Below, piece by piece: positions 41,562 to 50,600 of a DNA stretch of 64,000 bases (the stretch's first letter is position 1; every line of letters starts with the position of its first letter). The translations under genes were made by a program, and so were the position numbers. The stretch is from Ruegeria intermedia (GTDB lineage: Bacteria; Pseudomonadota; Alphaproteobacteria; Rhodobacterales; Rhodobacteraceae), in NCBI RefSeq assembly GCF_900129345.1, contig NZ_FQVK01000005.1:1-64000 (forward strand). The letters are read 5' to 3'. The notes beneath the pieces are model-generated. The model did not search any database, had not been told where the DNA came from, and saw only the letters and a list, made by a program, of their open reading frames with translations.

Positions 41562-44500
41562 ATGAATCATGTCAGTGCTTTTTGGGCGGCCGCGCTGCGG
41601 CGGGTCTGGGGGCTGGACGCCCGGCTCTCGCGGTTGGATGGCGAGTATGACCTGAATTTCCTAGTGCAGGCCACCAATGGGCAGGACTACGTTCTGAAGG
41701 TCATGCGAGCCGGATGCGACCCGCAATTGGTGGATCTGCAGATCAAGGCATTGGCGCATATCGCGACCGAGGCCCCCGGGCTGCCGTTTCCCAAGGTGAT
41801 CCCCGGGCTGGACGGTGGCTTGCTGCCGCAGATCGACGACGACGCGGGACGGCCTCGGCTGGCGTGGCTGCTGGAGCGGCTGCCGGGCCGGTGCTATGCC
41901 AAGGCGGCGCCGAAATCCGAGGACCTGATCCTGAAACTGGGCCGGGTATTGGGGGCGACCGATCGGGCGCTGGAACGGTTTTCGCATCCCGGCCTGGAGC
42001 GGCTGGATTTCAAATGGGACCTGACCCAGGCCGGCTGGATCGCTGACAAGCTGGATGCGGTTGCCGACCCCGATCGCGCGGCCCTTCTGCGCGAGATCTG
42101 TGCGCAGTTCGATGCCGTCTCGGGCAGGCTGGCCGAACTGCCCCGACAGGCCATCCACAACGACGTGAATGACTACAACATCCTGGTCGAAGGCGAGCTG
42201 TGTGAGCGCAGGCAGGTCTCGGGCCTGATCGACTTGGGCGACATGTGCGCCGCGCCGCGGGTGTGTGAACTGGCGATCGCCGGGGCGTATGTGGTGCTGG
42301 ATCACCCCCGCCCTGAACGGGCACTGGCCGCGCTGGTGCGGGGCTATCACGCCGCAAACCGGCTTCGCCCGCAGGAAGTGGATTTGATCTGGCCTCTGCT
42401 GCGGATGCGGCTGGCGGTCTCGGTCGTCAACTCCACGCTGATGGCCGCCGAAAACCCGGACGACCCGTATGTGACGATCAGCCAGGCACCGGCCTGGCGT
42501 TTTCTGGAGGACGCATCGGTCAATGGCGGGCTGATGTCGGCGCGGTTGAGAGCCGCCTGCGGGCTGCCCGTCACCGATGGGGCCGAGCGCATTCACGCAT
42601 ATCTGGCCGAGCATCGCGGGCAGTTTGCGCAGTTGTTGGGGCAGGATCTGTCGGACGTTCCGATGGGTTCGCTGTCGGTCGAAAACTCGACCTGGCCGCA
42701 GAACCCGTTCCATATGCCGCTGGACGAGGCCGCGCGGGTGGGCGCGGAATTCGGCGACGGGTTGTGGCTGGGCTATTACAACGAACCGCGTCTGATCTAT
42801 GCCGAGCCTGCGTTCCGCAAGGGTCCGTGGAAGGCGTCGGACCGGCGCACGGTGCATCTGGCGGTGGATGTGTTCGCGCCGGCGGGGACGCCTTTGCTGG
42901 CGCCGCTGAGCGGTCGGGTCGAGGCGGTCGAGAACCGGGCGAACCATCTGGACTATGGCGGCGTGGTGATCCTGCATCACGAAACCCCCGAAGGTGACGC
43001 GTTCTATACGCTGTACGGGCATCTGGACCCCGAGGTCTGTGACCGGCTGAAACCCGGAGACCCTGTGGCGCAGGGGGCGGCATTCGCCCGGCTGGGCGAT
43101 GCCGGCCAGAACGGCGGCTGGGCGCCGCATGTGCATTTCCAGCTGGCGCTGACGACCGAAGGCATGGAAAACGATTGGCCCGGCGTGGGGGACCCCGACG
43201 AGCTGTATCTGTGGCACGCCGTCTGCCCCAACCCGGCGGCGCTGCTGAACCTGCCGGACGAGAAGGTCTTCTATCGCCCGACCGACAAGGCCGAGATCCT
43301 GAACAAACGGCGGGCGCATTTCGGCGGCAACCTGAGCCTGACATATGACGACCCGGTGATGCTGGTGCGTGGCTGGAAGCATCACCTGTTCGACGAATGG
43401 GGGCGGCCCTATCTGGACGCCTACAACAACGTGCCGCATGTGGGGCACGCGCATCCGCGCATTCAGGCCGTGGCGGCGGATCAGCTGAAGCGGATGAACT
43501 CGAACACCCGCTATCTGCACCCCGCGCAGGTCGCCTTTGCGGAAAAGGTGCTGTCGAAGCTGCCGGACCATTTGCAGGTCTGTTTCTTTGTCAATTCCGG
43601 CTCCGAGGCCAATGAACTGGCCCTGCGGCTGGCCCGCGCCCATACCGGCGCCAAGGGAATGGTGACGCCTGATCATGGCTATCACGGCAATACCACCGGC
43701 GCGATCGACATCTCGGCCTACAAGTTCAACAAGCCCGGCGGGCCGGGCCAGCCGGACTGGGTGGAACTGGTCGAGGTGGCGGACGACTATCGTGGCTCGT
43801 TCCGGCGCGACGATCCCGACCGGGCGCAGAAATATGCGGATCTCGTGGATGACGCCATCGTGGCGCTGAAGGAAAAGGGCCACGGGGTCGCGGGGTTCAT
43901 CGCCGAGACCTTCCCCTCGGTCGGCGGCCAGATCATCCCGCCCAGGGGCTATTTGCCGGCGGTCTATGAAAAGATCCGCGCCGCCGGTGGCATCTGCATC
44001 GCCGACGAGGTGCAGACCGGGCTGGGGCGCTTGGGCGACCATTACTTCGGCTTCGAGCATCAGGGCGCGCTGCCGGATATCGTCGTCATGGGCAAGCCCA
44101 TCGGCAACGGTCATCCGCTGGGCGTTCTGGTCACGACACGGGCCATTGCCGACAGCTTTGCCAAGGGGCCCGAGTTCTTCTCGACCTTCGGCGGCTCGAC
44201 CCTGTCCTGCCGGATCGGCAAAGAGGTGCTGGACATCGTCGATGACGAGGGCCTGCAGGACAATGCCCGCGTGATGGGCGCACGGCTGATGGATGGTCTG
44301 CGCGCGATCGAAGCCGAGTTCGCCTGCGTGGGCGACGTGCGGGGCATGGGCCTGTTTCTTGGGGTCGAGCTGATCAACCCCGACGGCTCGGAAGGCACCG
44401 AGATCTGCCGATACGTCAAGAACCGCATGCGCGACCACCGCATCCTGATCGGCAGCGAGGGGCCGAAGGACAACATCCTGAAGATCCGCCCGCCTCTGAC

Positions 44501-44627
44501 CATCGAGGCCGAGGACGTGGACATGATTCTGTGGGCGCTGCGGTCTGTGTTGGCCGAGGTGGGCGACCAGGCCCCTGCCCCGGTGTGCGACCACAGCCAT
44601 CCCCATGACGGGTGCGGCTGCTGCTGA
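41562..44627 (+). CDS. Kinase-peptidase-aminotransferase fusion (APH + M23 + class III aminotransferase)
   Basis: 1021 aa with three domains. APH/choline-kinase-like domain 1-340: catalytic loop H199-N-D201-VNDYN206 and metal Asp224 in LIDLGD. M23 (LytM-type) domain about 425-560: H432-x3-D436 and H523-V-H525, with H487 in YGH, so the Zn site looks complete. Class III PLP aminotransferase 580-1000: GSEANELA, D815 in IADEVQTG, Schiff-base Lys845 in VMGKPIGNG. The C-terminus ends with a Cys/His tail (CDHSHPHDGCGCC). The AGXT2L-type aminotransferase family includes phospho-lyases for ethanolamine phosphate and phosphohydroxylysine, so the kinase may phosphorylate an amino alcohol which the PLP domain then eliminates; the peptidase role is unclear. 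No signal peptide. Confidence 0.9.
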   Translation: MNHVSAFWAAALRRVWGLDARLSRLDGEYDLNFLVQATNGQDYVLKVMRAGCDPQLVDLQIKALAHIATEAPGLPFPKVIPGLDGGLLPQIDDDAGRPRLAWLLERLPGRCYAKAAPKSEDLILKLGRVLGATDRALERFSHPGLERLDFKWDLTQAGWIADKLDAVADPDRAALLREICAQFDAVSGRLAELPRQAIHNDVNDYNILVEGELCERRQVSGLIDLGDMCAAPRVCELAIAGAYVVLDHPRPERALAALVRGYHAANRLRPQEVDLIWPLLRMRLAVSVVNSTLMAAENPDDPYVTISQAPAWRFLEDASVNGGLMSARLRAACGLPVTDGAERIHAYLAEHRGQFAQLLGQDLSDVPMGSLSVENSTWPQNPFHMPLDEAARVGAEFGDGLWLGYYNEPRLIYAEPAFRKGPWKASDRRTVHLAVDVFAPAGTPLLAPLSGRVEAVENRANHLDYGGVVILHHETPEGDAFYTLYGHLDPEVCDRLKPGDPVAQGAAFARLGDAGQNGGWAPHVHFQLALTTEGMENDWPGVGDPDELYLWHAVCPNPAALLNLPDEKVFYRPTDKAEILNKRRAHFGGNLSLTYDDPVMLVRGWKHHLFDEWGRPYLDAYNNVPHVGHAHPRIQAVAADQLKRMNSNTRYLHPAQVAFAEKVLSKLPDHLQVCFFVNSGSEANELALRLARAHTGAKGMVTPDHGYHGNTTGAIDISAYKFNKPGGPGQPDWVELVEVADDYRGSFRRDDPDRAQKYADLVDDAIVALKEKGHGVAGFIAETFPSVGGQIIPPRGYLPAVYEKIRAAGGICIADEVQTGLGRLGDHYFGFEHQGALPDIVVMGKPIGNGHPLGVLVTTRAIADSFAKGPEFFSTFGGSTLSCRIGKEVLDIVDDEGLQDNARVMGARLMDGLRAIEAEFACVGDVRGMGLFLGVELINPDGSEGTEICRYVKNRMRDHRILIGSEGPKDNILKIRPPLTIEAEDVDMILWALRSVLAEVGDQAPAPVCDHSHPHDGCGCC

Positions 44628-44632
44628 GATAC

Positions 44633-44656
44633 GCCCCGGCCGGATTCGGCCGGGGC
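44633..44656. terminator. Bidirectional hairpin between convergent genes
   Basis: Perfect 10-bp stem GCCCCGGCCG/CGGCCGGGGC with loop GATT, in the 43-bp gap between the fusion gene and the convergent 158-aa gene. No T-run. Confidence 0.6.
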
Positions 44657-44670
44657 ACTGAACCGCGCCG

Positions 44671-45147
44671 TCAGTGCAGCACGGCCGAGGGGGTCTGATG
44701 GCCGGTAGACGGCAGTGGGATGGCGGCGGTCATGCGCCGCAGGGCCAGCCCGAACTCTTCGGACAGCGACGCCAATGCGGGCGCGAAATCGGGGCGTACG
44801 ATCAAGGCGGCCAGCATCATCGCATCCTCGCGCGCCCCTTCCGAGGCCGCGACGATCATCTGCGCGAAACAGCTTTCATCCGCGCCCAGACAGGCGCAGC
44901 CCAGCCCGTGCCGGATCAGGGGACGGCGGGCGTGATGGGCGCACAGGCTGCACAGACGATCCAGCGCCAGCATGGCCAGTTGCCCGTGATCGGCGCCCAG
45001 CGCGATGTCGAAATCATGCGCCGCGTCGGCACGGCCGGCGGCACCGTCACTCCACATCCGCAGGTACATGATGGCGCCGGCCTCGATCGGGGTCAGATCC
45101 GCCAGCCGCCCGACCGGGGCGCCGCCCCGGGTCGATGCGCCGCTCAT
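44671..45147 (-). CDS. Conserved hypothetical protein encoded with hemP
   Basis: 158-aa soluble, helix-rich protein of no recognised family. It has a notable Cys/His stretch (LCSLCAHHARR, then GCACLGADESC) that could bind metal or heme. The start overlaps the hemP stop by 4 nt (ATGA), so it is co-translated with hemP, and a link with iron or heme uptake is suggested by position only. Convergent with the fusion gene. Confidence 0.6.
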   Translation of the reverse strand: MSGASTRGGAPVGRLADLTPIEAGAIMYLRMWSDGAAGRADAAHDFDIALGADHGQLAMLALDRLCSLCAHHARRPLIRHGLGCACLGADESCFAQMIVAASEGAREDAMMLAALIVRPDFAPALASLSEEFGLALRRMTAAIPLPSTGHQTPSAVLH

Positions 45148-45311
45148 TTCGTCAGGATCAATTTGCCCGCGCGGGTGATGCGCAGGGTGTACAGCTGATC
45201 GCCCAGTTCGATATGGGCCAGGTTGCCGCCCTGGGTCAGATCCTCGGCCTTGTGGGCCGGCAGCATCGAAACGGCATAGGCTTGGGTCGGATTCGGGTTC
45301 TGCGCGTTCAT
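45144..45311 (-). CDS. hemP: Hemin uptake protein HemP (HmuP) family
   Basis: 55-aa protein. The second half is diagnostic: HIELGDQLYTLRITRAGKLI followed by LTK at the C-terminus, as in HemP/HmuP, a small regulator or accessory protein of heme uptake in proteobacteria. GGAG lies 9 nt before ATG 45311. No heme receptor or ABC genes are next to it. A TTGACA element about 120 nt upstream may start the transcript. Confidence 0.88.
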   Translation of the reverse strand: MNAQNPNPTQAYAVSMLPAHKAEDLTQGGNLAHIELGDQLYTLRITRAGKLILTK

Positions 45312-45410
45312 CGGGTCATCTCCGGTTGTATTCAGGCAAAGCGCCTTTTCCGTTCGGTTTTCATGGATTTGGCTGGCCCGGACCCGGGTTGGCTGTGTGT
45401 CTGCGCCTTT

Positions 45411-45439
45411 AATCTGATAAAAATACTAGGGTATGTCAA
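45411..45439 (-). promoter_or_regulatory. Possible hemP promoter
   Basis: Minus strand TTGACA at 45439-45434 with an AT-rich stretch (TATTTTTATCAGATTAAAG) downstream; the -10 is not sharp (CAGATT at 17-nt spacing). No clear iron-responsive box identified. Confidence 0.35.
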
Positions 45440-45520
45440 GAGCCGGTTTTGCAACCGAACCGTTGCGCCCCGGCGGCAGGCCCGCTAGGCCGGGGCGGAT
45501 GACCGACGGAAGGGGCAAGG

Positions 45521-46180
45521 ATGACGGCGGCAATCGTGTTTGATCTGGACGGAACGCTGGTGGACAGCCTGGCCGACATCGCGGCGGCGGCAAACCGGAT
45601 GCTGGCCGATCAGGGCCTTGCGCCCCTGCCCGAAGAAACCATCCGAGGATTCGTCGGCAATGGCCTACCCAAGCTGGTCGAGCGGGTGATGAACCATTGC
45701 GACATGGACATGAACAGGCACGGCAAACTGACCCAGGCGACCCTGCGCCACTATACGGCCGCGGCCAGCGCACGGACGCGGCCGTATCCGGGGGTGCAAG
45801 AGGCGTTGGAAGCCGTGCGGCAGGCAGGCATGCCCTTGGGTCTGTGTACCAACAAGCCCGAGGCTCCGGCACGACACATTCTGCAGGCGCTGAACCTGGA
45901 GCCATACTTCGGCGCGGTGATCGGCGGCGACAGCTTGCCCGTGCGCAAGCCCGACCCCGAACATCTACGAGCCGCGTTCGACGCTTTGGGCCAGCATCCG
46001 GTCAGAATATTCGTCGGAGACAGCGAGGTTGATGCGGAAACAGCGCAGAGGGCAAACGTGCCGTTTCTGCTGTTTTCCCGCGGCTACCGGAAATCGCCGG
46101 TCGCTCGGATCCCGCACCATTCCACGTTTGACGATTTTCGCGACCTGCCCCAACTGATCCGGTCGCAATTCACGGCGTGA
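45521..46180 (+). CDS. gph: HAD family hydrolase, probable phosphoglycolate phosphatase
   Basis: 219-aa HAD phosphatase: nucleophile motif VFDLDGTLVDSLADI at about 6-20, small cap with GNGLPKLVERV, motif II LCTNKP near 107, Lys in RKPDPEHL and the final acidic motif FVGDSEVDAETA near 164. Converts 2-phosphoglycolate to glycolate, or acts on a related phosphomonoester. GGGGCAAGG precedes ATG 45521. Monocistronic, followed by a 230-bp convergent gap with no gene seen. Confidence 0.85.
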   Translation: MTAAIVFDLDGTLVDSLADIAAAANRMLADQGLAPLPEETIRGFVGNGLPKLVERVMNHCDMDMNRHGKLTQATLRHYTAAASARTRPYPGVQEALEAVRQAGMPLGLCTNKPEAPARHILQALNLEPYFGAVIGGDSLPVRKPDPEHLRAAFDALGQHPVRIFVGDSEVDAETAQRANVPFLLFSRGYRKSPVARIPHHSTFDDFRDLPQLIRSQFTA

Positions 46181-46410
46181 TCCGAACAGGCCCATCCTGG
46201 GGCAGAATCAGAACGTGATCGGCAAGAATTTCGAGGGGCCGGCCGAGGGGGTAGGTGGCCAGCCCCTCTTCGGGGAAAGTGGTAGGCCAAGTTCAACCTT
46301 GGTTAATCAGACAATAGCCCGGGCGCAGCCCCTCCGAAATTGGGGGTTTCCCGTAGTCCCGGCACTTTTTTGACGATCCGATGAATTTTGGCTGCGTTCG
46401 ACGCATCGGT

Positions 46411-47631
46411 TCAGCCCGTTCTGGCCGCCGCTTTGTCCAAAAGTGCCTCGTACATGTGGGGATAGACGAACCGCGCGGCCGCACGGGCGATCACCAGTTC
46501 TTCGTTGGTGGGAATAACCATGACCTGAACCCGCGACAAGGGCGTCGAGATGATCCGCGCATGCTCGGTATTGGCGTCGTGGTCCAGTTCGATTCCCAGC
46601 CAGCCCATGTTGACGCAGACACGTTCACGGACCAGCGCCGAATTCTCGCCGATCCCGCCGGTGAACACCACCGCATCCAGCCCGCCCAGCACGGCGGCCA
46701 GGGCGCCCAGTTCGCGCCGGGCGCGAAAGTTGAAATAGCTGATGGCGCGACGCGCGGCTCCGGTATCCGCCTGCTCGAGCGTACGCATGTCGTTGGACAG
46801 GCCGGACAGACCAAGCAGACCCGACTTGCAATACAGCAACTCGGTGATTTCGTCCGCAGTCATGCCTTTCTGCTGCATCAGATACAGCACGACGCCCGGG
46901 TCAAGCTGGCCGCAGCGGGTCCCCATGGGCAGGCCGTCCAGAGCCGTGAAACCCATGCTGGACCCCACCGAACGCCCGTGGATCAAGCCGCACATCGACG
47001 CGCCGTTGCCCAGATGGGCCACGATCACCCGACCTCCATGCAACAGAGGCGCGGTCTTGGCCAGGTGGTCCGCGATGTATTCATAGCTGAGCCCGTGGAA
47101 CCCATAGCGCCGCACGCCCATGTCATAATACTCGGTCGGCAGGGCAAAGGTATCGTTCACCCACGGATGGTGGCGGTGAAAGGCCGTGTCGAAACAGGCG
47201 ACCTGAACCGCCTGGGGAAAACGCTCGATCGCGGCGCGCACCCCTTGCAGGTTGTAGGGTTGATGCAGCGGAGCGAAGGGCGCCAGATCTTCCAGCGCGC
47301 GCAGGCTGTCCGGGGTCAGCTGAATCGGGCGGTCATGGTCTGGTCCGCCATGAACGATGCGATGCCCGACGGCCACGATCTCGGCCTTTGGAAACCATTG
47401 GGTCAACAGATCCAGAACCCGGTTCATCGCCGCCACGTGATCCGCGATGGGCCCGACCCCGTCGCCACCGAGGACCCGGCCATCCGAAGTCTTGGCCGCG
47501 ATGGTCGCCTCGGGGCTGCCGATGCGGTCGACCGCGCCGGTGCAGATCGCCACCGGGTCATCCTTGTGCAGCGTGAACAGGCTGAATTTCAGAGAAGACG
47601 ACCCTGCGTTCAGGGTGACCACATGGCTCAT
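46411..47631 (-). CDS. ackA: Acetate kinase
   Basis: 406-aa acetokinase: N-terminal LNAGSSSLKFSLF at 7-19, VGHRIVHGG near 91, HNLP-like HQPYNL region, CFDTAFH near 142, RRYGFHGLSYEY, HLGNGASMCGLIHGRSVGSSMGF (split) and FTGGIGENSALVRE near 320. Interconverts acetate + ATP with acetyl phosphate + ADP. It overlaps the upstream MaoC-Pta gene by 4 nt, so the pair makes or uses acetyl-CoA through acetyl phosphate, for example downstream of sulfoacetaldehyde or phosphonate degradation. Confidence 0.95.
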   Translation of the reverse strand: MSHVVTLNAGSSSLKFSLFTLHKDDPVAICTGAVDRIGSPEATIAAKTSDGRVLGGDGVGPIADHVAAMNRVLDLLTQWFPKAEIVAVGHRIVHGGPDHDRPIQLTPDSLRALEDLAPFAPLHQPYNLQGVRAAIERFPQAVQVACFDTAFHRHHPWVNDTFALPTEYYDMGVRRYGFHGLSYEYIADHLAKTAPLLHGGRVIVAHLGNGASMCGLIHGRSVGSSMGFTALDGLPMGTRCGQLDPGVVLYLMQQKGMTADEITELLYCKSGLLGLSGLSNDMRTLEQADTGAARRAISYFNFRARRELGALAAVLGGLDAVVFTGGIGENSALVRERVCVNMGWLGIELDHDANTEHARIISTPLSRVQVMVIPTNEELVIARAAARFVYPHMYEALLDKAAARTG

Positions 47632-49001
47632 GTGGCAACGCCTCCGGTCCGGGCCGCATGCAGGGCGGCGATGGCGCATGATGCCAAACGGGCCTTGTCG
47701 TCGTCGGACCTGCTGTTGAGGATGATCGGCACCCGGGCACCCAAAACGACCCCGGCGGCCTTTCCGTTGGCGACATAGGCCAGTTGCTTGGCCAGCATGT
47801 TCCCCGCATCCAGATTGGGCACGACCAGAATCTCGGCCTGCCCGGCCACCGGCGACACGATGCCCTTTGTGCGGGCCGCGTCCAGGCTGACGGCGTTGTC
47901 CATGGCCAACGGCCCCTCGACAAGACCACCGGTGATCTGCCCGCGGTCCGCCATCTTCGACAGCAGCGCCGCGTCGACCGAGGACGGAATCGCAGGATTC
48001 ACCGTCTCGACCGCCGACAGCACGGCCACCTTGGGCGTCTCGAAGCCCAGCGACCTGGCAAGGTCGATGGCGTTCTGGGTGATGTCCACCTTGGTCTCCA
48101 GATCCGGCGCGATGTTGATCGCCGCATCGGTGATCAGGATCGGGTGCGGCTGGCCCGGCACATCCATGACGAAGACATGCGTGAAGCGCCGCCCGGCCCG
48201 CAGGCCGCGCTCGCGCCGAAGGGCCGCCCGCAGCAGGTCGTCGGTATGAAGGTGACCTTTCATCAGCGCTCGGGCACGGCCATCCGCCACCAGGTCGACG
48301 GCCAGGCTGGCCGCATGGGCATGCGAGGCGGCCTCGACGATCTCGACGCCGTCCAGCGTGACGCCCAGCTCTTGCGCGGCCGCATGGATTTTGGCCGGAT
48401 CGCCGACAAGAATGGGGTAGATGATCGTTTCACGCGCCGCCAGCATGGCCCCGCCCAACGAATTGGCGTCCTCGGGGGCGGCGACCGCCGTCGGAATGGG
48501 GTCGAGCGGCCGGGATTTCTGTACCAACGCATCGAAGTGACGGTGACGCAGCACGACAACTCCCGGCGTTTCTACCCCGTCGACCGGCACGGGGCGGTCC
48601 GGCGCGACTGCCAAGACCTGACCCGACAGGATCAGGGCGCCATCACTCGGGCGGGTCACGGCGACCTCCAACAGCACCTCGCGGTTCGGGCGCTTTTCGG
48701 CCACGGTCGCGCGGGCCAGCAACGCGTCTCCGGCGGCGGCGGGCGTTGCCAGGTCGAGGGCGCTGGATTTCTGAACGGTGCCCAAACCGGGCAGAAGATT
48801 GCCCACGACCGCCGAAACCAGCCCGCCGACAAAGGAAGCAGGCGCAACCAGCTTGCCGCTGTCGGGCAAGGCGGAATGCAACGCGCCATGATCGCCGCAG
48901 GCCGCGGCAAAGGCCAACAGATCGTCATCGCTGCACACGCGCTCGAGTTCGGCGGTCTCTCCGACCTGGATCTGGTCATAGGGCTTGGTGTCGTATCGCA
49001 T
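47628..49001 (-). CDS. Bifunctional MaoC-like / phosphate acyltransferase fusion
   Basis: 457 aa. Residues 1 to about 130 form a hotdog MaoC-like domain with the dehydratase residues in CGDHGALHSALPDSG (Asp and His of the GDxNPxH motif kept, Asn-Pro replaced). Residues about 150-457 are a phosphotransacetylase/phosphotransbutyrylase domain (FVMDVPGQPHPILITDAAIN, LSKMADRGQITGGLVEGPLA). Family members act as phosphate acetyl- or butyryltransferases. Operon with ackA. ATG 49001 chosen because it fits the MaoC start. The 211 bp upstream contain no gene. Confidence 0.9.
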   Translation of the reverse strand: MRYDTKPYDQIQVGETAELERVCSDDDLLAFAAACGDHGALHSALPDSGKLVAPASFVGGLVSAVVGNLLPGLGTVQKSSALDLATPAAAGDALLARATVAEKRPNREVLLEVAVTRPSDGALILSGQVLAVAPDRPVPVDGVETPGVVVLRHRHFDALVQKSRPLDPIPTAVAAPEDANSLGGAMLAARETIIYPILVGDPAKIHAAAQELGVTLDGVEIVEAASHAHAASLAVDLVADGRARALMKGHLHTDDLLRAALRRERGLRAGRRFTHVFVMDVPGQPHPILITDAAINIAPDLETKVDITQNAIDLARSLGFETPKVAVLSAVETVNPAIPSSVDAALLSKMADRGQITGGLVEGPLAMDNAVSLDAARTKGIVSPVAGQAEILVVPNLDAGNMLAKQLAYVANGKAAGVVLGARVPIILNSRSDDDKARLASCAIAALHAARTGGVAT

Positions 49002-49212
49002 CTGATGCTCTCTGCTGTCGCCGGTCCGGTATGAAATACGGTGTACGCCGCCGTCAACGGCGCCTGCGGCGTTTCCGACCGGACCCTGAGGGAATGCGGT
49101 GGAAAAGTCCAACCTTTCCCGATCTACACCGCCCGACGCGCGTCGTCTTCCCGCAAACCGTCAGGATGTCGGCGAAACCCGGCGGGCCATGATCCGCCTT
49201 GGGCGATCGGTT

Positions 49213-49908
49213 TCAGACCCGCGACTTTTCGAACGCGGCCCAGGCCTGTTGAAAGGCCTCGAAATCGAACCCCGGCTGACGGGCCGCATCCAGCACGATG
49301 CGTTCGGTTTGCATCAAGCGCCGTAAGGCGTCCTCGAGCCGGTCGATGACTTCGGCGAGCACGACTACCGCGCCGTGACGATCCGCATGCACCAAGTCGC
49401 CGGGCCGGACCGTCAGGCCGAAAATGGAAACCGGCGTATCGATCTCGCGGACGTGGACGAAGCCATGGCTGGGGCCGACTGATCCCGCGATCACGGGAAA
49501 GCCCGCCGGCAAGTCGCCCAGATCCCGCATCACCCCGTTGGTCAGCGCCCCCGACAGGCCGAACCCTTTGTGGACCGTGGTGTTGATCTCGCCCCAATAG
49601 GCGCCGATGCAATCGGGAAAGTCCAGGTCTTCGATCACCGCGACCGCGGGCGACGGGGCCGCTGCCATGTATTCATAATAGGCCATCCGGCGTTGACGGA
49701 TGACCTCGGGCGCCTCGGTCGGCGGATGCACGGCGGCGATTTTCGCGGTGCGGGCAAAACCCACGACCGGCGGTTCGGTCGGGGCCGAACACAGCATGGT
49801 ACCGCGCGTGAACCCGTCAAAGCCGCGCTTGCCCTGCGCGAACTCGATCGCGTCGCAGACGGTGGGGGTATCGACCTTGCGCAGAAGCGACAAAAGGGAC
49901 GGTGTCAT
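49213..49908 (-). CDS. RraA family protein (HMG aldolase-like)
   Basis: 231-aa RraA/demethylmenaquinone-methyltransferase-like fold. Motifs: VCDAIEFAQGKRGF near the N-terminus, GFGLSGALTNGVMRDLGDLP with the metal-binding Arg-Asp near 128, and DLVHADRHGAVVV. Several members are class II aldolases or oxaloacetate decarboxylases (4-hydroxy-4-methyl-2-oxoglutarate aldolase). Two ATGs, 49911 and 49908; the second has better spacing from GGAGG. Last gene of the four-gene distal block and overlaps the hydrolase stop. Confidence 0.85.
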   Translation of the reverse strand: MTPSLLSLLRKVDTPTVCDAIEFAQGKRGFDGFTRGTMLCSAPTEPPVVGFARTAKIAAVHPPTEAPEVIRQRRMAYYEYMAAAPSPAVAVIEDLDFPDCIGAYWGEINTTVHKGFGLSGALTNGVMRDLGDLPAGFPVIAGSVGPSHGFVHVREIDTPVSIFGLTVRPGDLVHADRHGAVVVLAEVIDRLEDALRRLMQTERIVLDAARQPGFDFEAFQQAWAAFEKSRV

Positions 49909-50600
49909 CATTCCTCCAGCCAGCGGCGCAGGGCCGCCGTTGTTTCCTCGGGTCGTTCGAGCGTCGGCAGATGCCCCGCGCCCTCGATCACGGTCAGCGT
50001 GCTGTTGGACAGCAGGCCGTGCATCAACTGGTGCCGCTCGATCGGACACAGCCCGTCCTGCCGCCCGCACAGAACCAGCGACGGCCCGGCATAGGACCGC
50101 AACGTTTCAGTCTGATCCGGTCGGTCCATCAGGGCGCGGGACTGGCGCAGAAAGGCCTCAGGGCCAAGATCCATCGCCATGGCCATGCACAGATCGAGAA
50201 TCGCACCCTGACGCGGGCCGTCGGCCAGATAGTTCGGCTTCATCTCGTCGCGCATCACGCGCCGCAGCTCGCCCTGTTCGACCGCCGCCATCTGCGGGAT
50301 GCGGCGGGCCTTGACCTCGGGGCGTTCCGCCAAAGGGTTGGTGTCGAGCAGCGCCAGCCGCGCGACCCGGTCCGGCGCCTGGCGCAGAACCTCCATCGCC
50401 ACGATGCCGCCCATCGACAGGCCGGCCAGCACAAACTGGTTGGGGGCGCAGGCCAGCACGTCGGCGGCCAGCGCCGCTACGCTGTCACGACCCGCCAGCG
50501 GTACGCTGATCAGCGGGGTGGTGCCCGACAGCGCCTCGATCTGCGGGCCGAACAGGCGCGCGTCGCACATCATGCCGGGCAGCAGAACCAGCGGGGTCAT
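49908..50600 (-). CDS. Alpha/beta hydrolase
   Basis: 230-aa soluble alpha/beta hydrolase with Ser nucleophile in LAGLSMGGIVAM near 81, acid Asp in LCGRQDGLCP and His in GAGHLPTLERPE. Similar in style to enol-lactone hydrolases and carboxylesterases. ATG 50600 overlaps the MetE-like stop (ATGA). May open a lactone or ester made upstream in the pathway; inference from context. Confidence 0.88.
   Translation of the reverse strand: MTPLVLLPGMMCDARLFGPQIEALSGTTPLISVPLAGRDSVAALAADVLACAPNQFVLAGLSMGGIVAMEVLRQAPDRVARLALLDTNPLAERPEVKARRIPQMAAVEQGELRRVMRDEMKPNYLADGPRQGAILDLCMAMAMDLGPEAFLRQSRALMDRPDQTETLRSYAGPSLVLCGRQDGLCPIERHQLMHGLLSNSTLTVIEGAGHLPTLERPEETTAALRRWLEE

Noticed and set aside
41661-44606. 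981-codon minus-strand open frame opposite the kinase-peptidase-aminotransferase gene
   Set aside because: Shadow frame; the plus strand carries three complete active sites.
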